From Artemia franciscana (lineage: Eukaryota > Arthropoda > Branchiopoda > Anostraca > Artemiidae), in NCBI RefSeq assembly GCF_032884065.1, contig NC_088879.1:21810038-21874037 (forward strand): DNA of 64,000 bases, read 5' to 3'. Below are positions 1 through 15,714 of the stretch, one piece after another. The first letter of the stretch is position 1; each line of letters starts with the position of its first letter. Made by a program: the position numbers and the translations under genes. The notes under the pieces were generated by a model. The model did no database searches. It was given only the letters and a program-made list of their open reading frames with translations, and was not told where the DNA came from.

Positions 1-4233
<4,233 letters not shown>

Positions 4234-4379
4234 GACGGAAAGACATACTCTTTTCCGTCTAAAGCAGCGGGGATTAAATGTATTATTGATTTATTTTTAA
4301 TGTAAATCCCATCCCTTTCTTCACGGGTCAATTTTTTCTTCCTTTCTTCTTTCTTCTCTTCTGTGCCCTGTCAGAGTTA

Positions 4380-5550
4380 TTGAAGTGTGTTCTTTTTTTT
4401 ATTTTCTTTATTATTAAGGGAAACGTAACGAGTAGCCTCTCTGTCTCCGACTATCTCCACAGAATTTTGTCTTGAACGATCTTGGAAAGAGCCAACAAAA
4501 TTAAACCGAAATCCAATGAATTCGGAGCAAAATATTGTTAATAAGATGTTTTTTCTGCTTTTTGTTTTGGTTGAGGGAGGGGTTGGGACACATAGGGAGG
4601 GCCAGAGGCCAGCTCCCATGATGTTTGGAATAAAATATCGTTAATAAGCTATTTTTGGGGATCGAGGTGGGGCCATAAAGGAAGAGCCAGTGGTCAGTTC
4701 CCATGATTTTTGGAATAAAATATTGCTAGTATTTTTTTTTTTGGGGGGGGGGGGGTTGAGCCATGGAGGGAGGGCCAGGGGTCAGCTCTCATAAATTTTA
4801 GAATAAAATATCTTTGTTAAACTTTTTTGGGAGGTTTGGGTGTCGGAAGGAGGACCAGAGGTGAGCTCCCACAATTCTTGGGGGGGGGAGGGGGAAGGCT
4901 ATAGAGAGATGGCAAGGGGTCAGCTTCCATGATTTTTGGATAAAGAAAGAGCCAGTGGTCAGTTCCCCTGATTTTTGGAATAAAATATTGTTATTTTTTT
5001 TTTTTTGGGGGGGGGGGGTTGAGCCATGAAGGGAGGGCCAGGGGTCAGCTCTCATGAATTTTAGAATAAAATATCTTTGTTAAACTTTTTTGGGAGGTTT
5101 GGGTGTCGGAAGGAGGACCAGAGGTCAGCTCCCACAATTCTTGGGGGGGGAGGCTATAGAGAGATGGCAAGGGGTCAGCTTCCATGATTTTTGGGTAAAA
5201 AATCTCTAAAATATTTTTCTTTTTTGCGGAGGGGGTCAGATCTTCAATTTTCGGAATAAAATACCGTTAATATGTTTTTTTGGGGGGGAGGGATTCGGGC
5301 CCTTGATGGATGACCTGAGCTCCCATGATTTATCATTGACAAGTTTTTTGGGGGGATTAGGCCATGGAGGGCAGGGATCAGTTCCTATAAGTTTTGGAAT
5401 AGAATATCATTAATAATTTGTTTTTTTTTTTTGGGGGGGGGAGATGCTCGGGCCATGGAGGGAAAAGGGTCAGCTTCCATAAATTTTGGAATAAAATATC
5501 GTTGAGGTTTTTTTTAGAGGGATTGAGGTCGGGCTTACCTGATCTTTGAA
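4380..5550. repeat. ~90-100 bp G-rich minisatellite, about 10 units
   Basis: Each unit has GGAATAAAATAT[TC]GTTAATAAG, a T-run then a long G-run, and GAGCCATGGAGGGAGGGCCAGGGGTCAGCTCCCATGA. Marks near 4526, 4629, 4712, 4802, 4978, 5064, 5253, 5398 and 5489. A larger block is duplicated almost exactly: 4790-4960 reappears at 5050-5200. G-runs of up to 15 alternate with T-runs. No gene; open frames here are artefacts of the repeat. Confidence 0.8.
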
Positions 5551-6690
5551 CTATTTTTAAAACCCTCGTTTAAAAACCTTATATGCTCTTAAAGCATAAC
5601 TTACGGGGGTTTTGTCGACCCAGGAGTTTTTGTTATTTGATTTTTAAACTTATTCTAACAAAATGGCTATCTCAAAAATCTGATTGGATGGACTTGAGGA
5701 AAAAGGGGCTGGAGGGGATTGTTGCCATCCAATCCCTTTCGACTCTTAAAAAGGGAACCAAAACTTTCCATTTCTAATCAATCGAGTCGACTCCGAAGCT
5801 TATACGACCACCTTTTCCTTAAAAAAAACCTTATGTGCCCCAAGGGCATAAGTTACAACCCTTCCCCCGGGCTCGGGGGGGGGGTAAGGTTGACCTTAAA
5901 GTTTCTGTTATCTGATCATTGGACTATTTTGAAAAAAATAGCTATCTCAAAATATTGATCGGATGTATTTGAGAAAACGCGGTTGATTGTGATGGGGTAG
6001 GTGCCATCCGATGACTTTTGACTCTTAAAAAGGGAATGAGAACTTTTAATTTCAGATCAACTGAGCCCCCTCTGAAGTTTCTATAATTGCTTAAATAGCG
6101 ACAAAGACCACACTGCCTTTCCATATCAAACAAACACAACTTAGAAACAATACGGAAATTTTTTCCTTTTTTTTTGTCTTTTTTCTCCACTGTCTTGAAA
6201 AATTTCCCTTTATTTCTAAGTTGTGTTTGTTTGATATATGATTACTCGTTCCATAAAAACCTTTTATGCCATGGGGCATAAATTACATCATCTACCCCAT
6301 TGGCTCTGGGGTGTTGTGTTAACCCTGGCGGGGGGGGGGGGTGCTAGTTACCTTCCGATCTTTTTTTTGTCGACCATGGAGTTTTTGGTATATATCTTTG
6401 AACAATTTTTTAATAAAATGGGTTATCCCTAATTTTTATCAGATGAATTTGGGGAAAAGGGTTTGGGAGGGGGATAGTTTTCCTTCGATTACTTTTAAAA
6501 AGAGTACTAGAATCTTTAAAGGGCACTAGAACTTCAAATTTTTAACCGAATGAGTACCCTTCAAAGTTTATACGACCACCCCTTCCATATGAAGTACCTC
6601 AGGAGGAAAAAATAATAAAACATAGGAGTCTAATGGCTTTTATAATAGGCAACGTTATAGCATTGCCTCTGATAGAAAAACCGTCAATTG
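5540..6690 (-). repeat. Same ~255-bp repeat family, inverted, about 4 units
   Basis: On the minus strand the unit blocks read as in the 16.9-19.35 kb array (TATGCCC..GGGGCATA; TTCTAG/TTTTTAAGAGTC; CATCCGATCAATATTTTGAGATAGC). Unit marks (GGGCATAA on the plus strand) fall near 5590, 5845 and 6272. The far end, near 6640-6660, has the same terminal near-palindrome (AGGCAACGTTATAGCATTGCCT). Confidence 0.72.
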
Positions 6691-6699
6691 AATATAGTC

Positions 6700-8030
6700 A
6701 AGGAGGATTGGTGGCCCAAAAACACCCTGAAATGGACATCAGCACCGGTAGTAGGCACTGTAAAGCCCACTGGCGTCCTTGTTACCGTTAATTTAGAGAT
6801 CCGAAAAAAAATCGCAATGACTAAGAAGCAGCAAAACTACAAGAGGCTACCCTAGCCTGTGAGCATCAAACTTGAGATTTGGCATAAAAAATGTAGTATT
6901 AAAACAGGCTATACATTCTGAGCAACAGATCGTCCCTAAATAAACGGAAAATATTTGAATAACAAAATTGACAGGATTGGATTGCGCGTTTGTAATCTGG
7001 ACATTTTGACAAGATGGTGCTCGAGGAGATGCTTAGAAGGCTGTGTGTTGTTGCAGCCACATTGTGTGCCCTTCACTTTGACGAATAATCGGCAATATAA
7101 TATCCTTTATAAAAGTTTCAAACGGGCTCCTAGGCTGATGGATTATTATAGCGTCGTTTTAGAAGAAATGAATCAGGTGTTGGTAAACATAATAGAAGTG
7201 AATCACACGTTATTCTGCAATAAGGGTTTGCAAAGTACCCCCTATTAAGTGTTGCTAGCCCCCCCCACTATTCCTCAATATAAAGGAAACCTTTTTAAGA
7301 CCGCCAAAAGTAGCTGAAAAGATGACACAATGCTTTGGCCTATAAAATAATTAATTAGGTTCACTTTCTCTTATGCAGCAATAGGGCTTGTGTAGGTTGC
7401 ATCAGTGGGCCGTGGACACAATAAAGAAGACAAGGAATACAAATACTGAATGTTTGATCTGATTTATTTTCCTATTCCACGCAGAGGTTAGAATTAAGTA
7501 AAAATATAAAAATTGATAGCTGCCCTAATTATGTTGAAAATTAAGGGTTTAATAACTGATTGCAGATTTTACTGAAAATCTTAGGCACAAATTTCAAGAA
7601 GGCTGGGAGTATGCCAGATCTAGAATACTATGATTCATTTTGGTTATTAAAGCCGGTAAGAGCGATGCTTCATTTTTGTCCATGAAACTTGTCCAATGAC
7701 AAATGTTGAAGAAGGTTTACTTTTTTTATTTCTACTAATGTTTTCTTTGGATCTACCAGAAATCTACTGAGTCTATGACTTTTGCTGGTTTTCAAAAAGA
7801 GAAATAATGCATTTTTGTGACAACAGACACCTATTTAGCTTTCATTATATAAAAGTTTTCCAATTTCCATCGCTACTAACTTCTGTGTCCCATCGAAACC
7901 AAAAGGAAACAACTCCAATATGAGATAACATTATTATGGCTGATTAAAGAGAGAAAATAGAAGTTTTAAATACTTTTAAAAGTTTTGCAATTGCCCGGAT
8001 TATCTTGATTCAGAAAGCCGCGTCACCGTT
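6700..8030. other. No recognised feature
   Basis: Sequence between the inverted 255-bp array and the Dscam 3' end. The 97-residue frame at 6955-7248 has no motif I recognise. Confidence 0.5.
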
Positions 8031-8031
8031 T

Positions 8032-8037
8032 TTTATT
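8032..8037 (-). promoter_or_regulatory. Candidate poly(A) signal for Dscam
   Basis: AATAAA on the minus strand, about 250 bases past the Dscam stop. The surrounding sequence is a T-run on the plus strand, so a chance match is likely; no other evidence for a cleavage site is visible. Confidence 0.25.
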
Positions 8038-8288
8038 TTTTCAGCAAGGCTCCTAGTAAGCTGTATTCAGTCTGGGGTAGAACAGATTTTTTTTCTGCTG
8101 AAAATTCTTTCAAACTAAGGAATAGTTCTTGATATATGAAAAACCAAATATAGGCTCGTGGGTAAATTTGTCCTTTTCTTCGAGCGAAGGGAGAGAATTA
8201 CATCTGAATGCTTACAAGAACCTGTTCTGGGTATGTTGTCATTTTAATCGACCGATGTTTTCCGACAGACGAAAAAACTAATTTTTAT

Positions 8289-8479
8289 TCACACTTCTAC
8301 TGTACAATGACTTTCACAAACTTTCCATTGGGCACCCTTGTTTTTGTCAGTAAGCTTGGCATCATCCATAAAGTCAACAGGTGGTTTTATCTTTTTGCCG
8401 AGGACTAGATTCGCCCCTTCGTCTGATTTTGTATAGCGCCTTCGTTTTCTTTGAATAATCTTGTATTCTCTATCGTCGC
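8289..8479 (-). CDS. Dscam: Dscam terminal exon: C-terminus and stop
   Basis: 191 bp: two bases completing a Gly codon, 62 further codons and TGA. It follows a long polypyrimidine tract (about 20 T-rich bases, then TAG). The protein is basic then mixed: DDREYKIIQRKRRRYTKSDE, a lysine-rich middle, and the end ESHCTVEV. The final V-E-V fits a class II PDZ ligand (inference). Phase 1 matches the donor at 16537. No further donor or frame is needed, so I take this as the last coding exon. The link to the gene rests on phase, strand and splice site rather than on a recognised motif. Confidence 0.65.
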
Positions 8480-9829
8480 CTAAAAAAAAAAAAATAATAA
8501 TCCAGTCATTAATAAAGACTTGTAAAATTACTTCTACCAGAGCTGATGCGGTATCATTAAAGAATTCTAACTCGGTTACCTTCATCAAACAGCTAATTGT
8601 GTGATCTAATAGATCACATAATCATTTACGCAGATATAAAACCAGATAACAAAGAAGTAAAACCGACTATTAGAACGGTTTTTCAATATTTGCAAAGCCA
8701 CATAAACTAGAATGACAGTTTCTATTTTTTCCCCGGGTAGGCATAGACAAAGGGGCTAAAAATGCTCGACTTTTTTTTTGTAATTAACATGACTCATCTT
8801 TTAGTTCAAGAAGGTTTCTTTCGCCCGCTTCACTTCAACGTTTGACTGTTTTAGATTTTTTAAAAATGTTGGAACAGTTAAAGGATTTTTACTGCTGTTT
8901 AAATGGAAAACGTAATTAATTTTTTCAAGAATTTTTTTTTTGTATTTTGTTTGTTACTTTTGGTAGAATTACAGGGTTCAGAGAAAAAAACGATTACGTA
9001 AAAATTGTGGTCAATTGAGAATACAGGTCTATCTTAAAAAGTTCTATCCAAATACACATTTTTCAGAACTCCGCTAGAGCATATTTTTCCTATCAGTAGC
9101 TCGTTTTAAGCTTGCTAGCGTCACGTAGTATCAATACGAGCTTTCCAAACACCAAGTGGGGCTAAAATTGTAAATGTTAAAATTTGCCATTTTCAATGTG
9201 AACACCATAATAAAAGTGAACACGTATGGGAATACTCTAATTCTCTAATGAAGTTTGTGAAGACTAGAAACTTACGCGCCTGTTGGCGGTTGCTCCAGCT
9301 TATTCAGATTTTACACAAGAAAACAAAACTGCATCCAAAGCTGAACCTGAATCTATTCAAAGTGAAAGGTATATGGTCGTATAATACAGACTGCTATTTA
9401 GAACTTACTTATAGAAATTCATTTAAACAGGAAGATCCTATGTATGTCTATTTTAATTTTATGCCACTTAAGAAACTGAAAACATTAAAAATAGTATATC
9501 TTGCAAAACAACTACATAACTTACCATAACTGAAAAATCTCACCTTACTACTATCATCATCAGCAAAATAGCACGAAACGGCAGAGATTGCAGTATGCTA
9601 TTTCAATGTCAGAAAAGTCACGAATATCGGAAAATTTGCTACAAAATGCAACCTAGTAAAGAGCAAACCCAAGCCCATAGTAGCCAAAAGTTAAAAATCA
9701 CGCTTAGAAATAAACTGGCTAGTGAGCAAAAAATGCCACCTGAACTTGAATTAGAAATGGCAACTATTATCTCAGTTCGTCTTAAAAGTAAAAGTTTGTT
9801 GTGAAAAAAAAATCTGTGGTGATTTTGAA
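8480..9829. other. Dscam intron, no recognised feature
   Basis: Plus-strand frames at 9248-9529 and 9595-9804 are lysine-rich and unrecognised; no splice context ties them to a gene. Confidence 0.5.
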
Positions 9830-10480
9830 TAAAAGCCTCTACAGTCCCCCTCCTTGAATAACAAGGAAAATCCCTCTTTTGCATGGGTAGCACTAATCTA
9901 TCTCCCGTTTTTTCTTTTTTTTCCAGGGCTAGCGGTTTAACAGAACATAAAGACATTCTTAATAGCTCATTAAAAAGTTATTTTTCCTACTAACGTGCCT
10001 TATAAATTTCGCCAAATGAAAGTGCCATATGGCACCAAATGACACTCTTGAGCCATTTATCAAGGGCTCGGGCTAGCAGGCTATAAACATATCTTAGATG
10101 GATTTTTGAAAGATTAGATAAAAGATATTTCTCATATCTACGTCCTTCCTATAAATTCCAGAATAAGTAAATTCCAAATGACACTAAAAACGGCACTTTT
10201 TGTGCCATGTCTCAAGTGGAAGAGCTGAGGCCAGTAGGCTACCAGAACTCTTTAGAGTGGCGTTTAATAGCTCGTTTGACAGCTGCTGCTCATACCCACA
10301 TCATTTTCGTCAATTCCACCATCCTTAAGTGTGATATAGCACAAGAAACCGCATTTTTGGTGTCACTTCTGAAGTAGAAAAGCTTAAAAGCATAAAACTA
10401 TATCATTGTAATAATTATGGTCCAAAATCCTTAACTGGAGATTAGCAAAAACACCTCCCATTTGTTCCTCCTCTAAGCCT
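9830..10480. repeat. Degenerate ~170-bp repeats, dispersed family
   Basis: Three diverged units, each with GTGCCA..TGGCACC/AAATGACACT and a GGGCTCGGGCTAGCAGGCTA or GAGCTGAGGCCAGTAGGCTA block (about 10065 and 10215), then AAGCTTAAAAGCATAAAAC (10380). The start (9830-9950: AATAAAAGCCTC..CTTTTGCATGGG..CTATCTCCCGTTTTTTC) has a relative at 41590-41690. No gene. Confidence 0.5.
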
Positions 10481-11639
10481 CCTTAATAAGCTACGCAATT
10501 AGGGTACAAAAAGCAATAAATCCAATTATTAGAAACGGCGTTCTGTTAGTACAACGTTGGAATTAGAGTGTCTCCCGTTCGATTCCCGCTTGGTTATTTC
10601 TTTTTTCCATCACGGTTTTGTGCCGTGTACGATTATTTTTATGATTAATTCACTCTTTTTGCAAATGTGATGGACTCATTTTTCAAAACACGTCCTGAAA
10701 AGGTATTTTGTCAAGCATTTTGATTCAAAAGGGAATAGGGGCCATCCATTTCAAGGTTGCAACGAAATTCTTATTAAAAAGTCTGTACCCAACGAATGGC
10801 GTAATTTTGTTACATTCCGGTGGAGGGGGCTCAGAGTTGGAGCCAATTTTTCTCAAATCAATTGAAAATGACAGAGAAAACCAAAAAACGAGCCATATAG
10901 TAATAAACAAAGAAAAGATATAAAAGAATCTAAAGAAGAATTGCTTATTGTTGTACTGACTAATTCAAATTATTTACGTATTTTCACTACTTAATTGACA
11001 TGGAAGAACTATTTGTAAATTTAATACCTATAGAGAAATTATAATACTAGGAACCTATTTGCACACTTTTTCTGAGATTTTATGTAGTTGTCAGGCTACA
11101 CTAAAACTTTTTTTTGTAGGATATCACCCAGTCTCTTCCCTACACAGAGATCTACCATCTCTCCTTAAGTATAGATCACTGCATTATGAGTAGTGTGGCC
11201 ATAATACTGCCGGCTGGGTCCCTATCCCTTTGAATCGCAGTCCCGGCACTTCTTTAAGCTTGCTTATTTGGCAGAGTTTCCTCAATACGCAGGTGCTTGT
11301 TACGTATTGTACGGATTAATTATGCAAATGTTTTTCAAGAATTCTTTGGTTGTTAAGTAATATGTTTACATATGCAAATGTTTAAAAACCGAAGGATATA
11401 AGAAAAACCCTTAGATTCCGCCAGTAAAGTCGGGAACCCCCAGTTTTAAATACATTGATCATAATGCAGCGTTTACTTATGTAGCTGAAGTAACTTTGTG
11501 TGACATCAACACTGGTTTTAGTCCTGGATACTTTTATAATCTGGTAAGAATAGGCTTTGAAGGTCAACTACACCTGTTTTTCTAGAGCTTACGATCCAGT
11601 TACCTTAGCATTGGAAAAGATTTCAGAGTTACGACTTTG
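10481..11639. other. Dscam intron, mostly featureless
   Basis: A GTTCGATTCCC box at 10578 resembles a tRNA B box but lacks a pairing T-stem. The stretch 10720-10850 vaguely echoes the 255-bp repeat (GGTGGAGGGGGCTCAG). Nothing else is supported. Confidence 0.45.
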
Positions 11640-13200
11640 AGGATATTATTCTTAGCATTTATTTTTAGTAATGGAGTAGTAGTAATGTTGTAGTAGAAAT
11701 TACAAGGGGTTGTCGGCTAACCCCTGAATGAGATGAAAATTTTGCAAGATATGTATTACCATTGAGCAAATTCAAGTTCGAAGAACAAGCATGTTTTCCA
11801 GCAAAAGTGAATATAATGCATACACAAATACTATAAGATGGATTAAATACATTAGTGAAATATATTAAAGACAGTGATCTGAATCAACATATAAAAAAGG
11901 AGTGAGTTTGTTTCTATTCCAGTTTTGGATTTATTTTTCTTGTTGGATATTTTACTGGCAATGAGAAGGTAGAGAGAATCTTCATTTTTTTGCTTTGTTA
12001 GTCTATAATCGGCAGTGAGATCGTCAGGATTGAAACTGGTTGGGTTTGAGAAACCAAATATCTTGCAGAATCTTGTGACTTTGGAAAAATGTTTGGAAAG
12101 ACTTATCAGTTAAAAGGAAAATATGCTCTTCAAGAATGCTTGATAATTTAATGAAAAATGATTGTCCGTCTTTGGGCTATTATATGAGACTTTTAAGTCA
12201 CGGGGAAGATGTATTTGCTTAATTTATTGAGTTAATAGTTGAAACAAAACAAAATGATATTGTGAATTTGCTTTTAATCACTACCTACAAATTCTTTTAA
12301 GACCCTATTCAAAAAAAAAGTTGAAACATCCTAACCAAACAGGTTTTCTTACGTCAGTAGATCACTCCTCCTGGAAGTAAAAGGAACATTCTTTTTATCA
12401 ATCGCAAGCCAGTTTCTGTTTGGAGGTCAGACAGTCAACACTGAAAAATGTTTTACACATGTCCACTATGTTTATATACGTTGGGCAGCTGGGCATCCTG
12501 TTAGGATTGCATTTTTGTTGATCGCTATGACGAAAGGTGCAGATTATACAATCCATGTAAATTAAATAAATGAAACGCAGTGCAAATTAAAGATTAATTC
12601 CTGTGTTGAAAATGTTTGTGACTCTCACACTAGAGATTTCCTATGTTCCAATTGTCTCTATGATAAATCTGATAAATGGGAAAACACCCACTCGGTATGA
12701 TTAGAATAAACCCTAAGCATGATTTCGGTTTATTTTTAAAAGACTGGTATCGTCTTGGTTTTAAATTGTCCCAGGAGAAAAAACCTGGTCTAAGCTTCAA
12801 TTGTTTGAATAATAAGAGAATCTAGTTTTTACGTCATCGCTGTGAAAACAATGGCTACTACGTTTGTAAGTCTAAAGATTTTTATTTGACTGTTACAGAA
12901 AGTGATTCTTCATAAGAGAATATCGTGTGTGACATTGCTTCAAATAAGCAAATTGAAAAATGTGAATTTTATAAAATGAATCAGAATATTATTATTAAAT
13001 TTAAAAGGAGACATAATAAAAATAAAGCAACATTGTATTTTAGAAAATGTGACCCTGACTTTGCATGCCAAGATGAGTAGAATTTGAATCTGGATGAGCT
13101 ACCACCACTTATCGTCGTCGATGTTTATCTATACATAGAAGAAGGAATCTCAAGATTAAAGGCTTTTATTGCACATACATTTTCTTCAGGGCACTGAATT
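11640..13200 (+). other. Coding-like but broken stretch, unassigned (near Polinton PRO)
   Basis: Plus-strand frames hold several compositionally normal pieces separated by stops: LPLSKFKFEEQACFPAKVNI at about 11760, GYYMRLLSHGEDVFA near 12180, then HDFGLFLKDWYRLGFKLSQE near 12720-12780, CENNGYYVCKSKDFYLTV near 12840, and FKRRHNKNKATLYFRKCDPD near 13000-13060. Cysteine pairs occur near 12460 and 12600-12660. It is convergent with the protease relic. I cannot assign any of it; another decayed Polinton gene (for example part of the DNA polymerase region) is possible. Confidence 0.25.
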
Positions 13201-13260
13201 CCATATTATACAGGTAGGAAAGGGTATTTTCAATTATAAAGTCGTTTAATCAAGGGTTGT

Positions 13261-13656
13261 CTACATGAATGCTGAGAAATTCATTGTAAGTATAGCTATG
13301 ACATTAAAAAATAAAATATAGTAGTGCATTAAAACCACATCTTTCTGTCGATAAATCTTGTACTTGTACCTGGTTTTGAATAATAGATTCCCCACTTTGC
13401 TCAAGAAATTTTTTGATGTGGGATGTGTATTATGCATAGCGCAGGCAAAGAGGATCAAAAATTTAAAATTCGTCGCTGGTTGAAAGATGCATAGCCAATG
13501 ACCTGTCGTGAAAGTTGAAGGACAACTAATAACAATGATAAGGCAATCATTTGCGTTATGAGTATTTTTAAGGAAATCCAAGGGTAAGCGATAGGTTTTG
13601 TATTTGGACACGTGGGGATCCAAATTGCATGCGTAGAATATTTGATTTGTATTCAC
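13261..13656 (-). pseudogene. Polinton adenain-like cysteine protease (PRO), decayed
   Basis: An intact 131-residue reading frame from ATG (MNTNQIFYACNLDPHV). The order resembles the adenovirus-type maturation protease of Polintons: an N-terminal hydrophobic strand, a T-G-H-W-L-C-I-F segment where the catalytic histidine sits, a short strand at the acidic-residue position, and a C-terminal H-Y-Y-I-L-F-F helix like the C-G-H-Y-C-x-F-F active-site helix. The catalytic acidic residue and cysteine do not appear to be present at their positions (the helix reads LMHYYILFF), so it is probably inactive. It lies directly downstream of the capsid relic on the same strand, the usual Polinton neighbourhood. 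The assignment is from pattern, not a database search. Confidence 0.5.
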
Positions 13657-13739
13657 GGTGCCGAGTCTAATAGAACACCGCCATCGAGGGTAATTTCCTA
13701 ATAGGTTTCAAATTAATTTAGTGAGAATAATGCTATACT

Positions 13740-14930
13740 TTCAGTCTATAGTTCGGCAAAGGTCCCCTCTAAACGTACTGAACCCGTTCGGACACCACTC
13801 ATATCTTGAGCACCAGACAAATCTAATACAATGATACCGAGATTTTTTACAAAAATTGTATCTATTATACAATTTTCAAATAGTTCCGAATTTCGATCTA
13901 GAGATTGCATTGTCAATTCATATAGGGGCCTGTACGATTTATCAAAGGATAAATTGTCGAGCGGAATTCCATTTACCTTACATATAGAGATATAGAGATG
14001 TATTCCATTTACCTTACATATAGAGATATAGAGATTACATATAGAGATGGAAATCTAAACATTTTGAAATTTCGTGGAGAATTTGTCCATGACTTTTTAC
14101 AAAGGCCAAAGCAAGCTTTGAAGGAGTTTCACCATTGATAAATGAAGAGTCGGTGTAGATACTCGAACTCGTAGAAATATGCTGTTGATTTGTGATTGTG
14201 TGTGGAACAAGCTGTTTGATATTATTTCCACTAGCTCTTAAATTTCAACTACCAAAGCAAATGAAAATATAACCTGTTGTTTTCTTACACGAGCTACTGC
14301 CGAAATGAAAGAATATGTTGTATCAGGTGCAGTGGAAAGTACCTTTCTCAAAATAAAATTGAACGGGGCTAGTTGCAACTTTATATCAATTTTAACATTG
14401 GGAGGTATCCGTTGAAGTATGTTAAATATTTCGTGATTTATTTTCATAACCAAATGTAGATTACTAGTTGTCACCTGTCAATGTATATTTCGAGTGTCAG
14501 TGTCCGTTTAAAATTCATATCCAATGGCTATGCCTCTTAATATCTTATAGGACTTTGGAGTCATCAGCATGAATTGTATGTAACTTGCATAGTTTGATAG
14601 ATTGTTGCTTATGCTGATCTAAGCTCCATTTATGTAGACACTTATTTGTCTAAACAAATTGTGTCATACACAATTTTCATAGGTAAACTCTCCGGCAGCA
14701 CTTGGTTTTTCGTTGTTATATTTTTGACAATGACATGCAAATCTATAAATGTGGAAGTCAAATCTACGGAATAGTCGTCACTGGAATAAGTTTGAAACTG
14801 AACGTTTTTACAGAGCGGTTGTTGTGGATAAAATTGAGCATAGTAACAATGTTTTACACCCATATCGGCATTTTTTATATTGGAAAGATTCAATGATGAG
14901 GGGACTGAGGGATGAGACCCTTTGTGTGGT
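13740..14930 (-). pseudogene. Polinton/adintovirus-like major capsid protein, copy A, broken
   Basis: Read on the minus strand, several frames in succession give conserved blocks of the double-jelly-roll capsid protein of Polintons: an N-terminal strand (DDYSVDLTSTFIDLHVIVKN) at 14780-14760 and around, a middle block at 14238-14474 (IPPNVKIDIKLQLAP, then VARVRKQQV), and a C-terminal block with SSFINGETPSKLALAFV near 14120. At least three frameshifts and internal stops interrupt it. A 39-bp direct duplication (13971-14047) falls inside it. Copies B and C (plus strand) match the N-terminal half. Structural role only; not functional. Confidence 0.55.
13971..14047. repeat. Short direct duplication inside capsid relic
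   Basis: TTCCATTTACCTTACATATAGAGATATAGAGAT occurs twice (13966 and 14002), followed by a third partial TTACATATAGAGAT. It lies within the copy A capsid pseudogene and breaks it further. Confidence 0.7.
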
Positions 14931-14959
14931 AAATATGCTATTTCTAGGAAAAGAATTTC

Positions 14960-15712
14960 CTTGTCGATCTAATTTTTTTTTATATTCTTGGCTTCTTTTT
15001 CTTTCTTTGACAAGAATGGTGTCTTTTGCTTTTGATCTGAGTAGAGACTGATTAGTGATGAGGTGTGTTTCATCTTTTTAAACGTTTTCCACTTTGTCAT
15101 TATTTCAATTGGTCACCGAGGGATCGCGCAATGAACGTGAGATTCTGGTAAATCACCTTCTTCAAAATCCTTCCCAGAGCCTCAATCGTGTAGCGTAATT
15201 GACTCAAAATTCACTGCAACCGGAGCAATATATTTTTTAGCTAGGGGAAGGGCAGAGCGAAAGAACTTAGCAAACCAACCCTTAGGAAAACCCTCAAGAA
15301 AAAATTACGTCCTCGTTTTAAATCTTATTCAATCTGCACGGTTTTATCATTCATTCCTCAATCCCTGCTCAAAACTTGCATTCAAAGAGCTAAATAAACT
15401 TTAAGTAATGCATTAACATACCACTTTTCTAAATAATTTTTCAAATTTTCCGCTGGCTGGCCCAGGGCCCCCGGCCAGCCCCCCCCCCGTAACTATTTTC
15501 TGACTTTGCCACTGTTTGGGTTGTTTGAGCATTTCATCTGTAAATGGAAAGACATGGAAATCTAAGAGGATATTTACGAAGACTGTAACCCGACCTTGCC
15601 GAACGACCCCTGTAATAGCTCGTTCCATGACCCAAATGTCACGGTCTAAGAGTAGCAATATAGCAATCAATATCAGGACAAATAAAAGTACTTTTTCTAT
15701 TATCCACATCAC
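14960..15712 (-). pseudogene. Unrecognised small hydrophobic protein region, copy A
   Basis: A 99-residue frame (15413-15712) starts with ATG overlapping the end of the penton-like frame. It opens with a hydrophobic stretch (VLLFVLILIAILLLL) followed by D-x-x-W-V and a mixed helix. Further down, near 15090-14990, a basic, Lys/Glu-rich stretch (KWKTFKKMKHTSSLISLYSD) also recurs in the other copies. The same two blocks sit between penton and capsid relics in copies B and C, so this was once a conserved gene, or two. I do not recognise the family; a single-pass membrane protein is a reasonable reading. The middle (15410-15110) is full of stops. Confidence 0.45.
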
Positions 15713-15714
15713 TG

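Noticed and set aside
4377-5055. Overlapping minus-strand frames rich in Pro, Ser and Trp
   Set aside because: They arise from the G-rich minisatellite and shift with each unit.
10555-10600. tRNA-like B box GTTCGATTCCC, possible tRNA or SINE head
   Set aside because: The flanking bases do not form a T-stem, and no acceptor or anticodon arm can be drawn.
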